64,000 nucleotides of DNA from Flavobacterium sp. AG291 (GCF_003350375.1 NZ_QQAR01000002.1:186001-250000); one strand, 5' to 3'. Counted from the stretch's first letter, positions 47,271 to 56,496 are shown. Notes: generated by a model from the sequence alone, not told the origin. Translations and numbers: made by a program.

Positions 47271-47297
47271 AAACGCCCTGCAAATGCAGGGCGTTTT
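47271..47297 (+). terminator. Terminator after the TPR protein
   Basis: AAACGCCCTGC (47271-47281) pairs with GCAGGGCGTTT (47286-47296) around AAAT. It is symmetric, so it may also stop ychF transcription. Confidence 0.88.
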
Positions 47298-47334
47298 ATT
47301 ATCTCGATACTCAGTACTAAAATTTCAATACTAA

Positions 47335-48429
47335 TTACACGTTAAACCTGAAGTGCATTACATCACCATCTTTAACGATATATTCTTTTCCTTCTACACG
47401 AAGTTTACCTGCTTCTTTTACTTTAGCCTCAGTACCAAAAGTCACATAGTCATCATAAGCGATAACCTCTGCGCGGATGAAACCTTTCTCAAAATCAGTG
47501 TGGATAACACCTGCAGCCTGTGGCGCAGTATCCCCGATGTTGATAGTCCACGCACGAACTTCTTTTACACCTGCTGTGAAGTATGTCTGTAAGTTAAGTA
47601 GCTTATAAGCACCTCTGATAAGTGCAGAAGCTCCCGGTTCTTTAAGACCAAGATCTTCAAGGAACATCTGACGCTCTTCGTATGTTTCAAGTTCAGTGAT
47701 ATCAGCTTCAGTACCTACAGCAAGGAACATAACCTCTGCATTCTCGTCTTTTACAAGTTCGCGAACCTGGTCAACATATTTGTTACCTGTTGCAGCAGCA
47801 CTTTCGTCTACGTTACAAACGTAAAGTACCGGTTTTGTAGTGATCAACTGGAAAGATTCCATAAGAATCTCTTCATCATTATTCTGAGGCACTACAGTCC
47901 TCGCCGATTTTGCCTGTAATAAAGCATCTTTTATTCTTTCAAGAAGTCCTGCTTCTACCTGAGCTTCTTTGTTTCCTGTTTTTGCAGTTTTCTTAGCTTT
48001 CTCAAGGCGTTTTTCAACGGTCTCAAGATCTTTTAGCTGAAGCTCTATATCAATAGTTTCTTTATCACGGATAGGGTTTACGCTTCCGTCAACGTGAACT
48101 ATGTTATCATTATCAAAGCAACGCAGTACGTGGATGATCGCATTACACTCCCTGATGTTACCAAGGAACTGGTTACCAAGCCCCTCACCTTTACTTGCTC
48201 CTTTTACAAGACCCGCGATATCAACAATATCTACAGTTGCAGGCTGTACACGCTCAGGGCTAACAAGCTGTTCCAGTTTTTCAAGTCTTGGATCCGGTAC
48301 GTTTACCACACCGATATTAGGCTCGATAGTACAAAACGGAAAGTTAGCGCTCTGTGCTTTAGCGTTAGACAAACAATTGAAAAGTGTTGATTTACCTACG
48401 TTTGGCAATCCTACTATACCTGCTTTCAT
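47335..48429 (-). CDS. ychF: Redox-regulated ATPase YchF
   Basis: An Obg-like P-loop ATPase that binds the ribosome. The 364 residues have Walker A GLPNVGKST (near 7-15), switch VDIVDIAGLVKGASKGEG, the altered base-specificity loop in VLYVCNVDE (near 203), and a C-terminal TGS domain (LQTYFTAGVKEVRAWTI; TDFEKGFIRAEVI). An in-frame ATG at 48507 would add 26 unrelated residues. It is rejected because a full promoter lies at 48452-48481, between the two ATGs. Confidence 0.96.
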   Translation of the reverse strand: MKAGIVGLPNVGKSTLFNCLSNAKAQSANFPFCTIEPNIGVVNVPDPRLEKLEQLVSPERVQPATVDIVDIAGLVKGASKGEGLGNQFLGNIRECNAIIHVLRCFDNDNIVHVDGSVNPIRDKETIDIELQLKDLETVEKRLEKAKKTAKTGNKEAQVEAGLLERIKDALLQAKSARTVVPQNNDEEILMESFQLITTKPVLYVCNVDESAAATGNKYVDQVRELVKDENAEVMFLAVGTEADITELETYEERQMFLEDLGLKEPGASALIRGAYKLLNLQTYFTAGVKEVRAWTINIGDTAPQAAGVIHTDFEKGFIRAEVIAYDDYVTFGTEAKVKEAGKLRVEGKEYIVKDGDVMHFRFNV

Positions 48430-48451
48430 GAATTGGCTTTTTTTGAGGGTG

Positions 48452-48481
48452 CAAATATAGGCTTTTGGTTTTGAGTTGCAA
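48452..48481 (-). promoter_or_regulatory. Promoter of ychF
   Basis: Minus-strand TTG (48481-48479), a 19-base spacer, then TATATTTG (48459-48452): a full flavobacterial -33/-7 promoter. It is 23 bases before the ychF ATG and fixes the start. Confidence 0.75.
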
Positions 48482-48565
48482 AGTTTCAGAGTTACAAAGT
48501 CCCTCATCTATTATCTAAAATCTAATATCTCTAACTTTACCAATACTTTATGTTTTTCTAAAAAC

Positions 48566-48592
48566 TTGTTTAACATAAACAGGATAACTTTG
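48566..48592 (+). promoter_or_regulatory. Promoter upstream of 48624 gene
   Basis: TTG at 48566-48568, a 16-base spacer, then TAACTTTG (48585-48592). The -7 is exact and the -33 spacing one base short of the usual range. The ATG is 31 bases downstream. Confidence 0.65.
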
Positions 48593-48623
48593 TAAGTATA
48601 ATAATCCTAAAAACAAGAATGTC

Positions 48624-49151
48624 ATGAAAAATATAGCTTTAATAGTTTTCCTATCATTAGGCTTTGGGCTTAATGCGCAGGTGAATAAGAATGTCACAGA
48701 CGAAACGAAGATAACTACCACAACTGTAAATAACGGTTCTACACCCAGAACAGTTACTAAAACCGAAAAGGTAACCACAGAACAAAACATTGAACTTAAA
48801 GATGCTGAATCTAAAAAACTGAATAAAGATATTAAACCCACACCTACCCAGGTAACTGCAACTACTACTGTATCAACCAACGGTGTGCCAAGACAGGTAA
48901 GTAGCACGAGTTATTACACTATGGATAATACAAGATATCAATTCCTTACCGATAATGCGGGATATAGAATATCTTCACCCAACAATACCAACTATGCTAT
49001 CATAAGAAGAACATCAAACAATAGTTACATCTACAAAACCCAGGACAGAACATCAATAGGTTATTTTGATGCTAATGGAAATTTTGTAGTCGAAAGCTAT
49101 GATGACAAAACTGACACCATGACGAAACAGGTTTATACCAAAACTCCATAA
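48624..49151 (+). CDS. Hypothetical exported threonine-rich protein
   Basis: A 175-residue protein with a signal peptide (MKNIALIVFLSLGFGLNAQ). The N-terminal half is threonine- and valine-rich, with two similar segments (ITTTTVNNGSTPRTVTKTEK and VTATTTVSTNGVPRQVSSTS), suggesting an internal duplication. The C-terminal half is polar with aromatic repeats (YRISSPNNTNYAIIRRTS; DRTSIGYFDANGNFVVESYD). The family is unknown. A terminator lies 30 bases downstream. Confidence 0.7.
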   Translation: MKNIALIVFLSLGFGLNAQVNKNVTDETKITTTTVNNGSTPRTVTKTEKVTTEQNIELKDAESKKLNKDIKPTPTQVTATTTVSTNGVPRQVSSTSYYTMDNTRYQFLTDNAGYRISSPNNTNYAIIRRTSNNSYIYKTQDRTSIGYFDANGNFVVESYDDKTDTMTKQVYTKTP

Positions 49152-49172
49152 TCGTTTTAAAATTTGCTATGA

Positions 49173-49210
49173 AATAAAAAAATCCTGAGTTTTAGCTCAG
49201 GATTTTTTAT
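49173..49210. terminator. Terminator, copy 1 of an inverted 38-bp pair
   Basis: Hairpin ATCCTGAG (49182-49189) with CTCAGGAT (49196-49203), flanked by A7 and T6. It follows the gene ending at 49151. The 38 bases 49173-49210 are the exact reverse complement of 49628-49665. The last codons of the DUF3592 pseudogene run into it. Confidence 0.85.
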
Positions 49211-49618
49211 AGAGTTTTATAAGTTGGTAAATGATATTTAAAAGGGCACTTCCCAAAAAGATCAGACCCACATCTCTTAGGGTGAGCCAATATTAAAAAA
49301 AACGGTTCAATTCGGGATTATGTTTATCTCCTTTATAAAGAAGTGTAACCTTTTCATTTAAATCAGGAAGACATAAACCTCCCCATTTTTTAAGAGACTC
49401 GCTATAACTCACTCCCTCAATCTGATATTCAATAATTGGTTTAGTAATTTCCTCTGTAAATCTTTTCCCTCCTGAACTTCTAAATGTTTCACTTCACTGG
49501 ATCCATAATATCCTGTCACAATACCTTGTACGGTATTAAAAGTTGCATAGTAAATACCCTTAAAACAAAAGTTAGCTAAAGTAAGTATGAGAATCAGAAT
49601 AAAGAATTGTTTCGCCAT
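49197..49618 (-). pseudogene. DUF3592-like membrane protein, broken
   Basis: The first part (from ATG 49618) encodes MAKQFFILILILTLANFCF, then YYATFNTVQGIVTGYYGSSE, and runs out of frame. The next frame continues FRSSGGKRFTEEITKPIIEY and DLNEKVTLLYKGDKHNPELN, which has the DUF3592 pattern (P-I-I-E-Y and V-T-L-L-Y with NPELN). A TAA then interrupts it. Beyond the stop, in the same frame, YWLTLRDVGLIFLGSALLNI gives the expected second membrane helix, ending at TGA 49199-49197. So one frameshift (near 49455-49475) and one nonsense codon (about 49299-49301, following T-rich RFF) disable the gene. A sequencing error could explain the frameshift but not both lesions easily. Confidence 0.75.
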
Positions 49619-49627
49619 ATTGCTAAA

Positions 49628-49665
49628 ATAAAAAATCCTGAGCTAAAACTCAGGATTTTTTTATT
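49628..49665. terminator. Terminator, copy 2 of an inverted 38-bp pair
   Basis: Hairpin ATCCTGAG (49635-49642) with CTCAGGAT (49649-49656), A6 and T7 flanks. It directly follows the ferredoxin stop on the minus strand and is the exact reverse complement of copy 1. Confidence 0.85.
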
Positions 49666-50017
49666 ACTCGTCTCCGTGAAGGAAAGCCTGTCGGTTAAGA
49701 AGTGTTTCTTCACTCTCTACGTGATTATCGTCAGGAACACAACAGTCTACCGGACAAACGGCAGCACATTGCGGTTCATCATGAAAACCTTTACACTCAG
49801 TACATTTATCAGGAACAATATAGTAAATATCATCAGAAACCGGTGTGCGTGGTTCATCAGCATCTACTTCCTCTCCTGAAGGAAGTACTATTCTTCCTCG
49901 AAGGCTTGTACCGTCTTTATACCTCCAGTCATCAGCTCCTTCATAAATTGCCGTATTTGGACATTCAGGCTCGCATGCCCCACAGTTAATACATTCGTCT
50001 GTTATAATGATTGCCAT
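49664..50017 (-). CDS. Ferredoxin with two [4Fe-4S] clusters
   Basis: A 117-residue electron carrier. The first cysteine set is [12 protein letters not shown] (residues 9-20). The second is [21 protein letters not shown] (first 20: [20 protein letters not shown]), with the insertion typical of bacterial-type ferredoxins near residues 72-92. The N-terminus [12 protein letters not shown] is highly conserved. It is transcribed away from the acyl-CoA reductase, serC and serA genes, which is a recurring neighbourhood in Flavobacteriia. Confidence 0.95.
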   Translation of the reverse strand: MAIIITDECINCGACEPECPNTAIYEGADDWRYKDGTSLRGRIVLPSGEEVDADEPRTPVSDDIYYIVPDKCTECKGFHDEPQCAAVCPVDCCVPDDNHVESEETLLNRQAFLHGDE

Positions 50018-50041
50018 AGCGTATCTTAGTATTTAAAAGCT

Positions 50042-50049
50042 TAAATTTG
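50042..50049 (+). promoter_or_regulatory. -7 element of the acyl-CoA reductase gene
   Basis: TAAATTTG, an exact TAnnTTTG match, 39 bases before the ATG at 50089. It lies next to the divergent ferredoxin promoter, only 3 bases from its -7 box. Confidence 0.55.
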
Positions 50050-50052
50050 CGA

Positions 50053-50083
50053 CAAAATTACGTGCAAATCCATTCATACGCAA
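50053..50083 (-). promoter_or_regulatory. Promoter of the ferredoxin gene
   Basis: Minus-strand TTG (50083-50081), a 20-base spacer, then TAATTTTG (50060-50053). The arrangement matches the flavobacterial TTG-N17-23-TAnnTTTG consensus exactly. The ferredoxin ATG is 35 bases downstream. Confidence 0.8.
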
Positions 50084-50088
50084 ACATA

Positions 50089-51147
50089 ATGACGTTAACG
50101 AAAAGAAAAAACGCTTTTATTGAGCTTGGAAAGTTTTTAAGCCAGTTCCATTTAGACAATAGCCAGCAAAAAGAGGGTGTACTTTATAATGATACTTATT
50201 ATGAAAATATGCTTAACCTTATACAGGCGTCGAGATCTCATAATGGCTGGTATACTGAGGAACAGGTATTCTTTTCACTGGAGTCATGGGCAGAGGCACT
50301 GACTCCTGAAAACCTTGAAAAATGGCTTTCCAATTATGATTTGGATAATATAAAACCAAAAACTGTTGGACTCGTGCTTGCCGGAAATATTCCGTTGGTA
50401 GGTTTCCACGATTTCTTATCTGTACTTATAACAGGACACAAAGCGCTGATCAAAACATCAAGCAACGATCAGCATCTACTTCCTTTCTTAGCTAAGTACC
50501 TTATTACCGTAGAACCTGAATTTAAAGATTTTATAAACTTTACCGAAGGAAAACTTGAAGGCTTTGATGCTGTTATTGCCACAGGAAGTAATAATACAGC
50601 ACGTTATTTTGAATATTACTTTAAAGACAAACCATCAATTATCCGTAAAAACCGAAATTCTGCCGCCATACTTACAGGTAACGAATCACGTGAGGATCTT
50701 ATCGGGCTCGGTGAGGATATTTTCCGTTATTTTGGTTTGGGGTGCCGAAACGTATCAAAACTTTTTGTGCCGACAGGCTATGACTTCAAAGACTTTTTTG
50801 AAGCCATGTATGAATACAGGGATGTTATCCATTACGATAAATATGCTAACAATTATGATTATAATAAAGCCGTTTTTCTGATGAGTAATTTCAAACTGTT
50901 AGACAACGAATTTTTGACTATAAAAGAAGATTCCGGATATGCATCGCCTATTTCGAGCGTTTTTTATGAGTACTATGACAATTTAGATACACTTAAACAA
51001 AAACTTGAAGCGGAACAAGATCAGCTTCAGTGTGTTGTAAGTAACAACCTAACAGAAAACAGCAGTCCTTTTGGACAGACTCAAAAACCTGGCTTGTTAG
51101 ATTATGCTGACAATATTGACACAATTGCATTTTTATCAAAAATATAG
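50089..51147 (+). CDS. Acyl-CoA reductase, LuxC-like
   Basis: A 352-residue member of the LuxC/acyl-CoA reductase group of the aldehyde dehydrogenase fold. Visible segments are TVGLVLAGNIPLVGFHDFLS (near 87-106), LIKTSSNDQHLLPFLAKYL (near 114), ATGSNNTARYFEYYFKDKPS (near 163) and the catalytic-cysteine region FGLGCRNVSKLFVP (near 212). ATG 50089 is chosen because it follows the -7 box, while an upstream TTG overlaps it. It converts acyl-CoA or acyl-ACP to aldehyde; the true substrate is unknown. It lies in line with serC. Confidence 0.88.
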   Translation: MTLTKRKNAFIELGKFLSQFHLDNSQQKEGVLYNDTYYENMLNLIQASRSHNGWYTEEQVFFSLESWAEALTPENLEKWLSNYDLDNIKPKTVGLVLAGNIPLVGFHDFLSVLITGHKALIKTSSNDQHLLPFLAKYLITVEPEFKDFINFTEGKLEGFDAVIATGSNNTARYFEYYFKDKPSIIRKNRNSAAILTGNESREDLIGLGEDIFRYFGLGCRNVSKLFVPTGYDFKDFFEAMYEYRDVIHYDKYANNYDYNKAVFLMSNFKLLDNEFLTIKEDSGYASPISSVFYEYYDNLDTLKQKLEAEQDQLQCVVSNNLTENSSPFGQTQKPGLLDYADNIDTIAFLSKI

Positions 51148-51225
51148 CTGAATTATTTATAATTTTTCTTGCTGTTATTCGGGCTTTAATTTGGAAATTT
51201 GTGCTACCAAAATTCATCTCATTCA

Positions 51226-52296
51226 ATGAAAAAACATAATTTCAGCGCAGGCCCTTCTATCCTGCCACAAGAAGTATTCGAAAAAGCCGCACAGGCAGTA
51301 CTGGATTTTAATGGTTCAGGCTTGTCGCTGCTGGAAATTTCACACCGCAGTAAAGATTTCGTTGCCGTAATGGAAGAAGCCCGTGCACTTGCACTTGAGC
51401 TTTTAGGCCTTACCGGCAAAGGTTATCAGGCATTGTTCCTTTCGGGAGGTGCAAGCTTAGAATTCTTAAGAGTCCCTTATAACCTGATGACGCTTCACGG
51501 CAAAGCAGCTTACCTTGATACAGGAACATGGGCAGCAGGAGCCATTAAAGAAGCAAAGCAATTTGGCGATACAGTTGTGGTAGCATCTTCTAAAGCTGAT
51601 AATTATACCTACATCCCTAAGAATTATACAATTCCGGAAGATGCTGATTACTTCCACTGTACAAGCAACAATACCATTTTTGGCACACAAATGTTTAGTT
51701 TCCCCGAAACTAAAGTACCAGTCGTTTGCGACATGAGTTCTGATATATTTTCACGTCAGCTTGACTTCTCTAAATTTGACCTTATCTATGCCGGTGCACA
51801 GAAAAATATGGGGCCTGCAGGAACTACACTTATCATCGTAAAAGAAGAAATACTGGGTAAAACAGGAAGACAGATACCAAACATTCTTGATTACAAACAG
51901 CACATTGACAAAGAGAGTATGTACAACACTCCGTCAGTATTTGCTATCTATACTTCTTACCTAACATTACAGTGGCTTAAAGAAAATGGCGGTATTACAG
52001 CTATGGAAAAGAAAAACGATGCAAAAGCCGCATTACTTTATGCAGAGATAGATCGTAATCCTTTATTTCAGGGAACTGCAAATACAGAGGATCGTTCTAA
52101 AATGAATGTTACTTTCCTGCTTAAAGAGGAAGCCAATACAGAGCAATTCGACAAAATATGGAAAGCTAAAGGTATTAGCGGACTTCCCGGACACCGTTCT
52201 GTAGGTGGTTACCGAGCTTCTATATACAATGCTATGCCAATTGAAAGCGTTCAGGTACTTGTTGAGGCAATGCAGGAGCTTGAGAAAAGCGTTTAA
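51226..52296 (+). CDS. serC: Phosphoserine aminotransferase
   Basis: A PLP enzyme of serine synthesis, turning 3-phosphohydroxypyruvate into phosphoserine, and also used in PLP synthesis. The 356 residues open with KHNFSAGPSILPQEVFEKAA, then SGGASLEFL (near 74-82), the PLP lysine in YAGAQKNMGPAG (near 192-203), and GLPGHRSVGGYRASIYNAMP near the C-terminus. Start MKKHNFSAGP at 51226 gives normal length; in-frame codons upstream are not homologous. serA follows on the same strand. Confidence 0.96.
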   Translation: MKKHNFSAGPSILPQEVFEKAAQAVLDFNGSGLSLLEISHRSKDFVAVMEEARALALELLGLTGKGYQALFLSGGASLEFLRVPYNLMTLHGKAAYLDTGTWAAGAIKEAKQFGDTVVVASSKADNYTYIPKNYTIPEDADYFHCTSNNTIFGTQMFSFPETKVPVVCDMSSDIFSRQLDFSKFDLIYAGAQKNMGPAGTTLIIVKEEILGKTGRQIPNILDYKQHIDKESMYNTPSVFAIYTSYLTLQWLKENGGITAMEKKNDAKAALLYAEIDRNPLFQGTANTEDRSKMNVTFLLKEEANTEQFDKIWKAKGISGLPGHRSVGGYRASIYNAMPIESVQVLVEAMQELEKSV

Positions 52297-52414
52297 TTTT
52301 GTTTAAAGTTTAAGGTTGCTAATAGCAACAAATAAATAATACGTTTACGTTTTGGATAACAGAATATGAGTTAAGCTCAGTCTAAATCTGAAATCTAACA
52401 TCTAAAATCTCATT

Positions 52415-53380
52415 ATGAAAGTATTAGCAAATGACGGTATATCTAAAAGCGGTATCATAGCCCTTGAAGATGGCGGATTTGAAGTTATAACAACAAAAGT
52501 AGCACAGGAACAGGTTGCTAATTATATAAACGCGAATAATATTAGTGTTCTGTTGGTACGTAGTGCTACAAAGGTTCGCAAAGATATTATTGATGCCTGC
52601 CCGGGACTTAAGATCATAGGCCGTGGCGGTGTAGGCATGGATAACATTGATGTAGATTATGCACGTGAAAAGGGCATCCATGTTATAAACACACCTGCTT
52701 CGTCTTCTGACTCAGTTGCAGAGCTTGTTTTTGCACACCTTTTTAGCGGAGTGCGTTTTCTATACGATTCAAACCGCAATATGCCTCTTGAAGGCGAAAC
52801 CAATTTTGAAGGCCTGAAAAAAGCATACGCTAACGGTATCGAACTTCGTGGAAAAACCCTTGGAATTATTGGTTTTGGCCGTATAGGGCGTTCTGTAGCC
52901 AGAATAGCACTTGGGTTAGGAATGCGCGTTATTGCTTCAGATAAATTTGTGGGTCAGGCAGAAATTCGTGTTGATTTCTACAACGGACAGTTCATCAACG
53001 TTGATATCGTTACCGAGCCAATGGAAGATATATTTAAACATGCTGATTTTATTACGCTTCACGTTCCTGCTCAGGATGCCGGTTACGTAATTGGTAAAGC
53101 AGAACTTGATGCTATGAAAGATGGTGTTGGTATTGTTAATGCTTCACGTGGGGGTATTGTAGATGAAGTTGCCCTTGTTGATGCTCTTGACTCAGGAAAA
53201 GTTGCTTTTGCCGGCCTTGACGTATTTGAAGAAGAGCCTACACCTGCTATCCAGGTACTGATGAACCCTAAAGTATCGCTTACGCCACATATCGGAGCGG
53301 CTACATTAGAGGCTCAGGACCGTATAGGTACAGAACTCGCAGAACAGATAAGTAGTTTATTGAAAACTGAAAATTCCTAA
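52415..53380 (+). CDS. serA: D-3-phosphoglycerate dehydrogenase-like enzyme
   Basis: A D-2-hydroxyacid dehydrogenase family protein of 321 residues. It has NAD-binding GKTLGIIGFGRIGRSVARIA (near 147-166), catalytic Arg in NASRGGIVDE (near 230), and the Glu and His of GLDVFEEEPT and TPHIGAATLEAQ (near 270 and 290). It lacks the C-terminal ACT domain of the long SerA forms. It feeds serC, located 118 bases upstream, so the pair can convert 3-phosphoglycerate to phosphoserine. A terminator follows. The spacer between them carries the ATCTAAAATCT-type repeat. Confidence 0.9.
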   Translation: MKVLANDGISKSGIIALEDGGFEVITTKVAQEQVANYINANNISVLLVRSATKVRKDIIDACPGLKIIGRGGVGMDNIDVDYAREKGIHVINTPASSSDSVAELVFAHLFSGVRFLYDSNRNMPLEGETNFEGLKKAYANGIELRGKTLGIIGFGRIGRSVARIALGLGMRVIASDKFVGQAEIRVDFYNGQFINVDIVTEPMEDIFKHADFITLHVPAQDAGYVIGKAELDAMKDGVGIVNASRGGIVDEVALVDALDSGKVAFAGLDVFEEEPTPAIQVLMNPKVSLTPHIGAATLEAQDRIGTELAEQISSLLKTENS

Positions 53381-53397
53381 CAAGGACTTCATATAAA

Positions 53398-53425
53398 ATA
53401 AAAGCTCCCAATGGGAGCTTTTATT
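53398..53425. terminator. Terminator after serA
   Basis: AAAGCTCCC (53401-53409) pairs with GGGAGCTTT (53413-53421) around AAT, with T-rich ATTTTT after. It lies between convergent serA and the serine hydrolase gene and can serve both. Confidence 0.85.
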
Positions 53426-53433
53426 TTTAAGCA

Positions 53434-54540
53434 CTAAAACTGATTGGCAATACTATTAAACAAACTTTCCCATTGGTCATTACCTCGTTTTTCTCCTAAA
53501 CGCACAATGATAAGTTTTTTAGCAGGATTCACATAAATATATTGCCCCAGTATACCTTCAGCCGAAAATGCACCATCTCCCGACAACCACCATTGATATT
53601 TATAGTAATTAACATCATTCGGTCCTTTATCCGCTACGGTAGATTCTTCAACCCACTTTTTTGAAAGTATCTGTTTACCATTCCAGTTACCCTTATTAAG
53701 GTAAAGCCTTCCTATTTTAGCGAAATCCAAAGCCCGGGCGTTAATACAACAATACGTTTTTTCCAATCCGTTTTTCTTTCGGTCAAGGCTCCAGGATGCT
53801 TCATATTCCATACCTAATGGTTGCCATATTTTTTCATCAAGATAAGACGTAATCGTTTTGCCTTTCAACGAACGTTCCAACACCAGTCCTAGCAACTGTG
53901 TATCACCACTACTATACGAAAATACTTTTCCTGGCTCATCTAAGGGTTTCATTTTACTTATTGCTTTTCTAAGATTGGTACCATAATAATATGTAGCCGC
54001 ATCACCAAACGGATTAGAATAACTCTCATTAAATTTAATTCCGCTCATCATCTGAAGCAAATGCTTTATGGTAAGTGTTTCGGTAAAACCATTCTTTTTT
54101 AGCTCAGGGACATACTTTACAACAGGCTCATCTACCGATTGTATAAAACCATCATCAATCGCACAGCCAATTAAAATAGAGGTAACCGACTTCGCCATTG
54201 AAAACGAAGCCACTATCGACTCCCTGCTGTAATCATTAAAGTAGTTTTCGTACTGAATAGTATCATTTTTTATGATCAGGAAAGCGACTGTTTTGTTTTG
54301 CGCCAGGTATTCTTCAAAAGTAATTTCCTTTTCTCCTATCGTAGCCTTTTTAGGTGCTTTGGGTATAGCCGCGGTTTCAAAATGAAATTTTACAGAATCA
54401 TTATGTAATTCCCTTGAAGGGAAAATTTTATGATCGGTAATATTGGCAAAATTGTAATACACAAAACGGCCCATTTTGCAGGAAGAAAAAAGTAAAGCGG
54501 TTAGGAAACAAGCTAGAATAATAGTATAGTTCCTTTTCAT
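53434..54540 (-). CDS. Serine hydrolase lipoprotein, beta-lactamase (class C) family
   Basis: The 368-residue protein has a lipoprotein signal (LLFSSC, Cys21) and a DD-peptidase/AmpC-type fold. Ser114-x-x-Lys117 in SFSMAKSVT is the nucleophile motif, FSYSSGDTQLLG near 205 supplies the YxN-like Tyr, and the last motif region is near LIIVRLGEKRG. Most such proteins are esterases or DD-peptidases, not true beta-lactamases. Attached to the outer or inner membrane; substrate unknown. Confidence 0.9.
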   Translation of the reverse strand: MKRNYTIILACFLTALLFSSCKMGRFVYYNFANITDHKIFPSRELHNDSVKFHFETAAIPKAPKKATIGEKEITFEEYLAQNKTVAFLIIKNDTIQYENYFNDYSRESIVASFSMAKSVTSILIGCAIDDGFIQSVDEPVVKYVPELKKNGFTETLTIKHLLQMMSGIKFNESYSNPFGDAATYYYGTNLRKAISKMKPLDEPGKVFSYSSGDTQLLGLVLERSLKGKTITSYLDEKIWQPLGMEYEASWSLDRKKNGLEKTYCCINARALDFAKIGRLYLNKGNWNGKQILSKKWVEESTVADKGPNDVNYYKYQWWLSGDGAFSAEGILGQYIYVNPAKKLIIVRLGEKRGNDQWESLFNSIANQF

Positions 54541-54587
54541 TGAATTGGTTTAATGGATAAAATCAGCAAATTACTCAAAAAAATCAA

Positions 54588-54620
54588 ATACAAAAGCCCG
54601 TTTTAAACGGGCTTTTGTAT
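54588..54620. terminator. Terminator between rho and the serine hydrolase gene
   Basis: ATACAAAAGCCCG (54588-54600) pairs with CGGGCTTTTGTAT (54608-54620). It lies downstream of rho on the minus strand and upstream of the serine hydrolase gene. Confidence 0.85.
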
Positions 54621-54639
54621 TACTAATATATTTCAATTA

Positions 54640-56496
54640 TTAATCGTCATTCATTGAAATCAGGAACTCTTCATTGTTTCTTGTTTTCTTGAAGCGGTCG
54701 TTAATGAAGTCCATGGCTTCAACCGGGTTCATATCGGCAAGATATTTCCTCATAATCCACATACGCTGTATCGTCTTAGGATCAAGAAGAAGGTCATCCC
54801 TTCTTGTACTTGACGACGTAAGGTCGATAGCAGGGAAAATGCGTTTGTTGGCGATTTTCCTGTCAAGTTGAAGTTCCATGTTACCTGTACCTTTAAACTC
54901 TTCAAAGATAACCTCGTCCATTTTAGAACCAGTATCCGTAAGTGCAGTAGCAATGATACTAAGCGAACCTCCACCTTCAATATTACGTGCCGCACCAAAG
55001 AAACGTTTCGGTTTCTGTAATGCATTGGCATCAACACCACCACTCAATACTTTACCCGATGCAGGTTGTACTGTGTTGTAAGCTCTTGCAAGACGTGTAA
55101 TTGAATCCAGAAGGATAACCACATCGTGCCCACACTCAACAAGGCGTTTTGCTTTTTCAAGAACAATATTAGCCACTTTTACGTGACGCTCAGCAGGCTC
55201 ATCAAAGGTAGAAGCAATAACCTCTCCCCTAACGCTACGCTGCATATCGGTAACCTCTTCCGGACGCTCATCAATTAGTAATACCAAAAGGTAAACCTCA
55301 GGGTGATTAGCAGCAATTGAATTAGCAATATCCTTAAGAAGCATTGTTTTACCTGTTTTAGGCTGTGCAACGATCATACCCCTTTGTCCTTTACCTATTG
55401 GCGAGAACAAATCGATGATGCGTGTAGAAATAGTGCTTTGCTTATCAGCAAGGTTGAATTTCTCTTCAGGGAAAAGCGGTGTAAGGTGTTCAAACGACAC
55501 CCTGTCGCGCACAACCTGAGGATCGTGACCGTTAATTTTAAGTACTTTTACTAATGGGAAGTATTTTTCGCCTTCTTTTGGAGGCCGAACCACACCTTTT
55601 ACTGTATCTCCTGTTTTAAGACCGAAAAGGCGTATTTGTGAATTGGAAAGGTAAATATCATCCGGAGATGCAAGGTAGTTGTAGTCTGAAGAGCGAAGGA
55701 AACCATATCCGTCCGGCATCATCTCAAGAACACCTTCGCTTTCTATAATTCCGTCAAACTCATAATCGGGTTCGCGGAAGTTTTGTTTTTTGTTCTGCTG
55801 CGAAACAACCTGTTCGGCAGCCGGCGCATTGTTTGTGGTGTTTTGCGTGTTTTCTTTGTTTTTGTTACCCTTATAACTTGGGTGATTAGGATTGTTGGCA
55901 TTAGCCCTTTCAATCTGCGCCAGTCTTTCCTCCTCTGTCAAAGGTGGTCGTTTGGGCTTTATTTCAGCATTCTGAGGTTTAGCCTGTGTATTGTCTTTTA
56001 CAGGTATATTTTTCTTGTTATCTTCTTTTTCTTTAGGAGAAACATTTTTAGGCTGCTGTACTGTCTTAGCTAGATCTTCCTGAACAGGCTCAGTAACAGT
56101 TTCTTCCACTTCTGAAGTTTTTTTGGCTATCGCAGGTTTTTTTAATTCTGCTTTGGCTTTAGGTTCTTCAGATACAGGCTCAGTAAAAGGTAATTGTGCC
56201 GGTGTTTCTTTAACCGGAGTAGATTTCTTTTGAGGAACATCTTTTTTAGTCCCATCAGGAACTATTCTTGCTCTTTTCGTTTTTTCTGCAGGCTTTTCAG
56301 CAGCATCTTTTATGGGAGCAGCGGCAGTGTCGTCAAATAGAGGTTTTATAGTTGCCGGATTTGCAGCCTGATGGTCTAAAATCTGGTAAACCAGCTCATC
56401 TTTTTTAAGCCCTCTGTATTTGTTTATTTTTGCCTTTTTTGCAATTTCCTGAAGCTCAGGAAGCTTCATTTCTTTTAACTCGGAAATATCAAACAT
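54640..56496 (-). CDS. rho: Transcription termination factor Rho with long insertion
   Basis: A hexameric RNA helicase. The 618 residues comprise a Rho_N helical domain ([20 protein letters not shown], near 10-29), a disordered Lys/Glu/Pro/Asn-rich insert (about 50-240), the cold-shock RNA-binding domain ([20 protein letters not shown] near 252-271) and the ATPase (Walker [10 protein letters not shown] near 370; [14 protein letters not shown]-loop [10 protein letters not shown] near 508). The insertion is common in Bacteroidota and missing from E. coli Rho (about 420 residues). A leader of about 110 bases allows autoregulation. Confidence 0.95.
   Translation of the reverse strand: MFDISELKEMKLPELQEIAKKAKINKYRGLKKDELVYQILDHQAANPATIKPLFDDTAAAPIKDAAEKPAEKTKRARIVPDGTKKDVPQKKSTPVKETPAQLPFTEPVSEEPKAKAELKKPAIAKKTSEVEETVTEPVQEDLAKTVQQPKNVSPKEKEDNKKNIPVKDNTQAKPQNAEIKPKRPPLTEEERLAQIERANANNPNHPSYKGNKNKENTQNTTNNAPAAEQVVSQQNKKQNFREPDYEFDGIIESEGVLEMMPDGYGFLRSSDYNYLASPDDIYLSNSQIRLFGLKTGDTVKGVVRPPKEGEKYFPLVKVLKINGHDPQVVRDRVSFEHLTPLFPEEKFNLADKQSTISTRIIDLFSPIGKGQRGMIVAQPKTGKTMLLKDIANSIAANHPEVYLLVLLIDERPEEVTDMQRSVRGEVIASTFDEPAERHVKVANIVLEKAKRLVECGHDVVILLDSITRLARAYNTVQPASGKVLSGGVDANALQKPKRFFGAARNIEGGGSLSIIATALTDTGSKMDEVIFEEFKGTGNMELQLDRKIANKRIFPAIDLTSSSTRRDDLLLDPKTIQRMWIMRKYLADMNPVEAMDFINDRFKKTRNNEEFLISMNDD

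Noticed and set aside
48430..48507. 26-codon N-terminal extension of ychF
   Set aside because: A full TTG-N19-TATATTTG promoter lies inside it, and all known YchF begin at the MKAGIVGLPN position.
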